From the NCBI RefSeq assembly GCF_000467185.1, contig NZ_BATM01000038.1, forward strand, positions 54,661-118,660: a stretch of 64,000 nt of DNA, given 5' to 3'. Source of the stretch: Vibrio ezurae NBRC 102218 (GTDB taxonomy: Bacteria; Pseudomonadota; Gammaproteobacteria; Enterobacterales; Vibrionaceae). Below, one piece after another: positions 63,487-64,000 of the stretch. How positions within the stretch are numbered: position 1 is the first letter of the stretch; every line of letters begins with the position of its first letter. The translations under genes and the position numbers were made by a program. The notes under the pieces were generated by a model. It saw only the letters and a list, made by a program, of their open reading frames with translations. It was not told the origin of the DNA and did no database searches.

Positions 63487-63948
63487 ATGAAAGTTAAAGT
63501 GGTAAGTGCGATATTGTTAAGCTCTACACTATTATTTGGTTGTGCGTCGATATGTCATGCACCTTGGGATACCGCGTCAACAACCTCTATTGTTGAGCAG
63601 ACTAAAGTGACGCTAGATGCGAACATGTGGGGCAATAAAATGCCAACCATTGGGGAAGAGCCGTCTTTTCCTCTACACGGCAGCTTAGTTCTTAACTCAG
63701 AGAAAATGATTCCTGCCGATCTTAGTGTCAGTGCTGTTTGGGTGCGATATGCCGGTGAGACATTCTTAATTGATGAGGATGACTTTGATGTTGAAGCGAT
63801 TAACGAGAAGCAATGGAAGTTGTCTTTTAAACAAGATCAACGCTTCAATGACAAAGTGACAGTCGCTGATGTAGCAGTAGAGCTAAAAGGTGAAAGCCAA
63901 GCTGTTTGGTTGGTTGATAAAGCAGTCAATGTAGATGCTGTTTACTAA
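63487..63948 (+). CDS. Small lipoprotein of unknown function
   Basis: A 153-residue product that I do not recognise. The signal peptide MKVKVVSAILLSSTLLFGC ends in a lipobox (LFGC, lipidated Cys19); Ala and Ser at +2/+3 favour the outer membrane. The mature part looks like one beta-rich domain (LHGSLVLNSEK, LSVSAVWVRYAGETFLID, KVTVADVAVELKGE) of about 110 residues and contains only Cys23 after the lipidated one. A good ribosome site AGGAG precedes it. It is alone between arcB and the repeat at the window edge. Confidence 0.75.
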   Translation: MKVKVVSAILLSSTLLFGCASICHAPWDTASTTSIVEQTKVTLDANMWGNKMPTIGEEPSFPLHGSLVLNSEKMIPADLSVSAVWVRYAGETFLIDEDDFDVEAINEKQWKLSFKQDQRFNDKVTVADVAVELKGESQAVWLVDKAVNVDAVY

Positions 63949-63959
63949 TTCAATACTTG

Positions 63960-64000
63960 TTATACCAATCACACTAAGTAAGTGATCAGAAATAGCGTAG
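63960..64000. repeat. Dispersed intergenic repeat, copy 2 (cut by window edge)
   Basis: Starting 12 bases after the lipoprotein stop, this stretch reads TTATACCAATCACACTAAG and ends in the 19 bases GTGATCAGAAATAGCGTAG that are identical to copy 1 at 3681-3699. The element continues beyond the window. Confidence 0.55.

Overview
The window is a stretch of ordinary, densely coded bacterial chromosome from a gammaproteobacterium, almost certainly a member of the Vibrionaceae (Vibrio or a close relative). The signs are the gene orders nudF-yqiB-cpdA-yqiA-parE-parC, rplM-rpsI-petABC-sspA-sspB and gltB/yhcC-arcB, a division cluster that runs from rsmH to lpxC without ddl, and a DciA-type helicase loader beside secA. 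I see no prophage, transposase, integron, CRISPR array, tRNA or rRNA. Nearly all genes are core housekeeping genes and all look intact; tolC is cut by the left edge.

Layout. 1-657: start of tolC (minus). 924-8076: nudF, yqiB, cpdA, yqiA, then parE and parC for topoisomerase IV. 8154-11251 (minus): degS, degQ, zapG. 11371-17719 (plus): zapE, ribosomal proteins L13 and S9, the cytochrome bc1 complex (petABC), and the stringent starvation proteins SspA and SspB. 17779-21349 (minus): lpoA, yraN, diaA, dolP. 21413-22737 (plus): rsmI and the RNase P RNA gene rnpB. 22968-39563: the dcw cluster of murein synthesis and division genes (rsmH, ftsL, ftsI, murE, murF, mraY, murD, ftsW, murG, murC, ftsQ, ftsA, ftsZ, lpxC), mostly with overlapping stops and starts. 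39659-43611: dciA (minus), then secA and mutT. 43682-49338: dapB, carA, carB. 49610-53148: a TSUP-family permease, a LysR regulator whose 3' end overlaps it, a TRIC-like membrane protein, mtnN and a DUF1499 lipoprotein. 53388-59398 (minus): glutamate synthase gltB-gltD. 59926-63948 (plus): radical SAM protein YhcC, sensor kinase ArcB and an unknown lipoprotein.

Functionally the window joins cell-envelope growth (lipid II synthesis, septum formation, LPS commitment by LpxC, LpoA activation of penicillin-binding proteins, DolP, and DegS/DegQ envelope quality control), respiration and its redox sensing (PetABC, ArcB), and nitrogen, pyrimidine and lysine precursor synthesis (GltBD, CarAB, DapB).

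I did not find a new multi-gene system. The items most worth a second look are small: an 11-bp perfect inverted repeat whose inner arm is the ribosome-binding site of mtnN; a dispersed intergenic repeat seen before parE and again at the right edge; a Tyr in place of the second redox cysteine of ArcB; a perfect CRP-type palindrome before the TSUP permease gene; and an 86-bp antisense overlap between that gene and the LysR gene. All coordinates and motifs were read by eye; no homology search, folding or promoter software was run.
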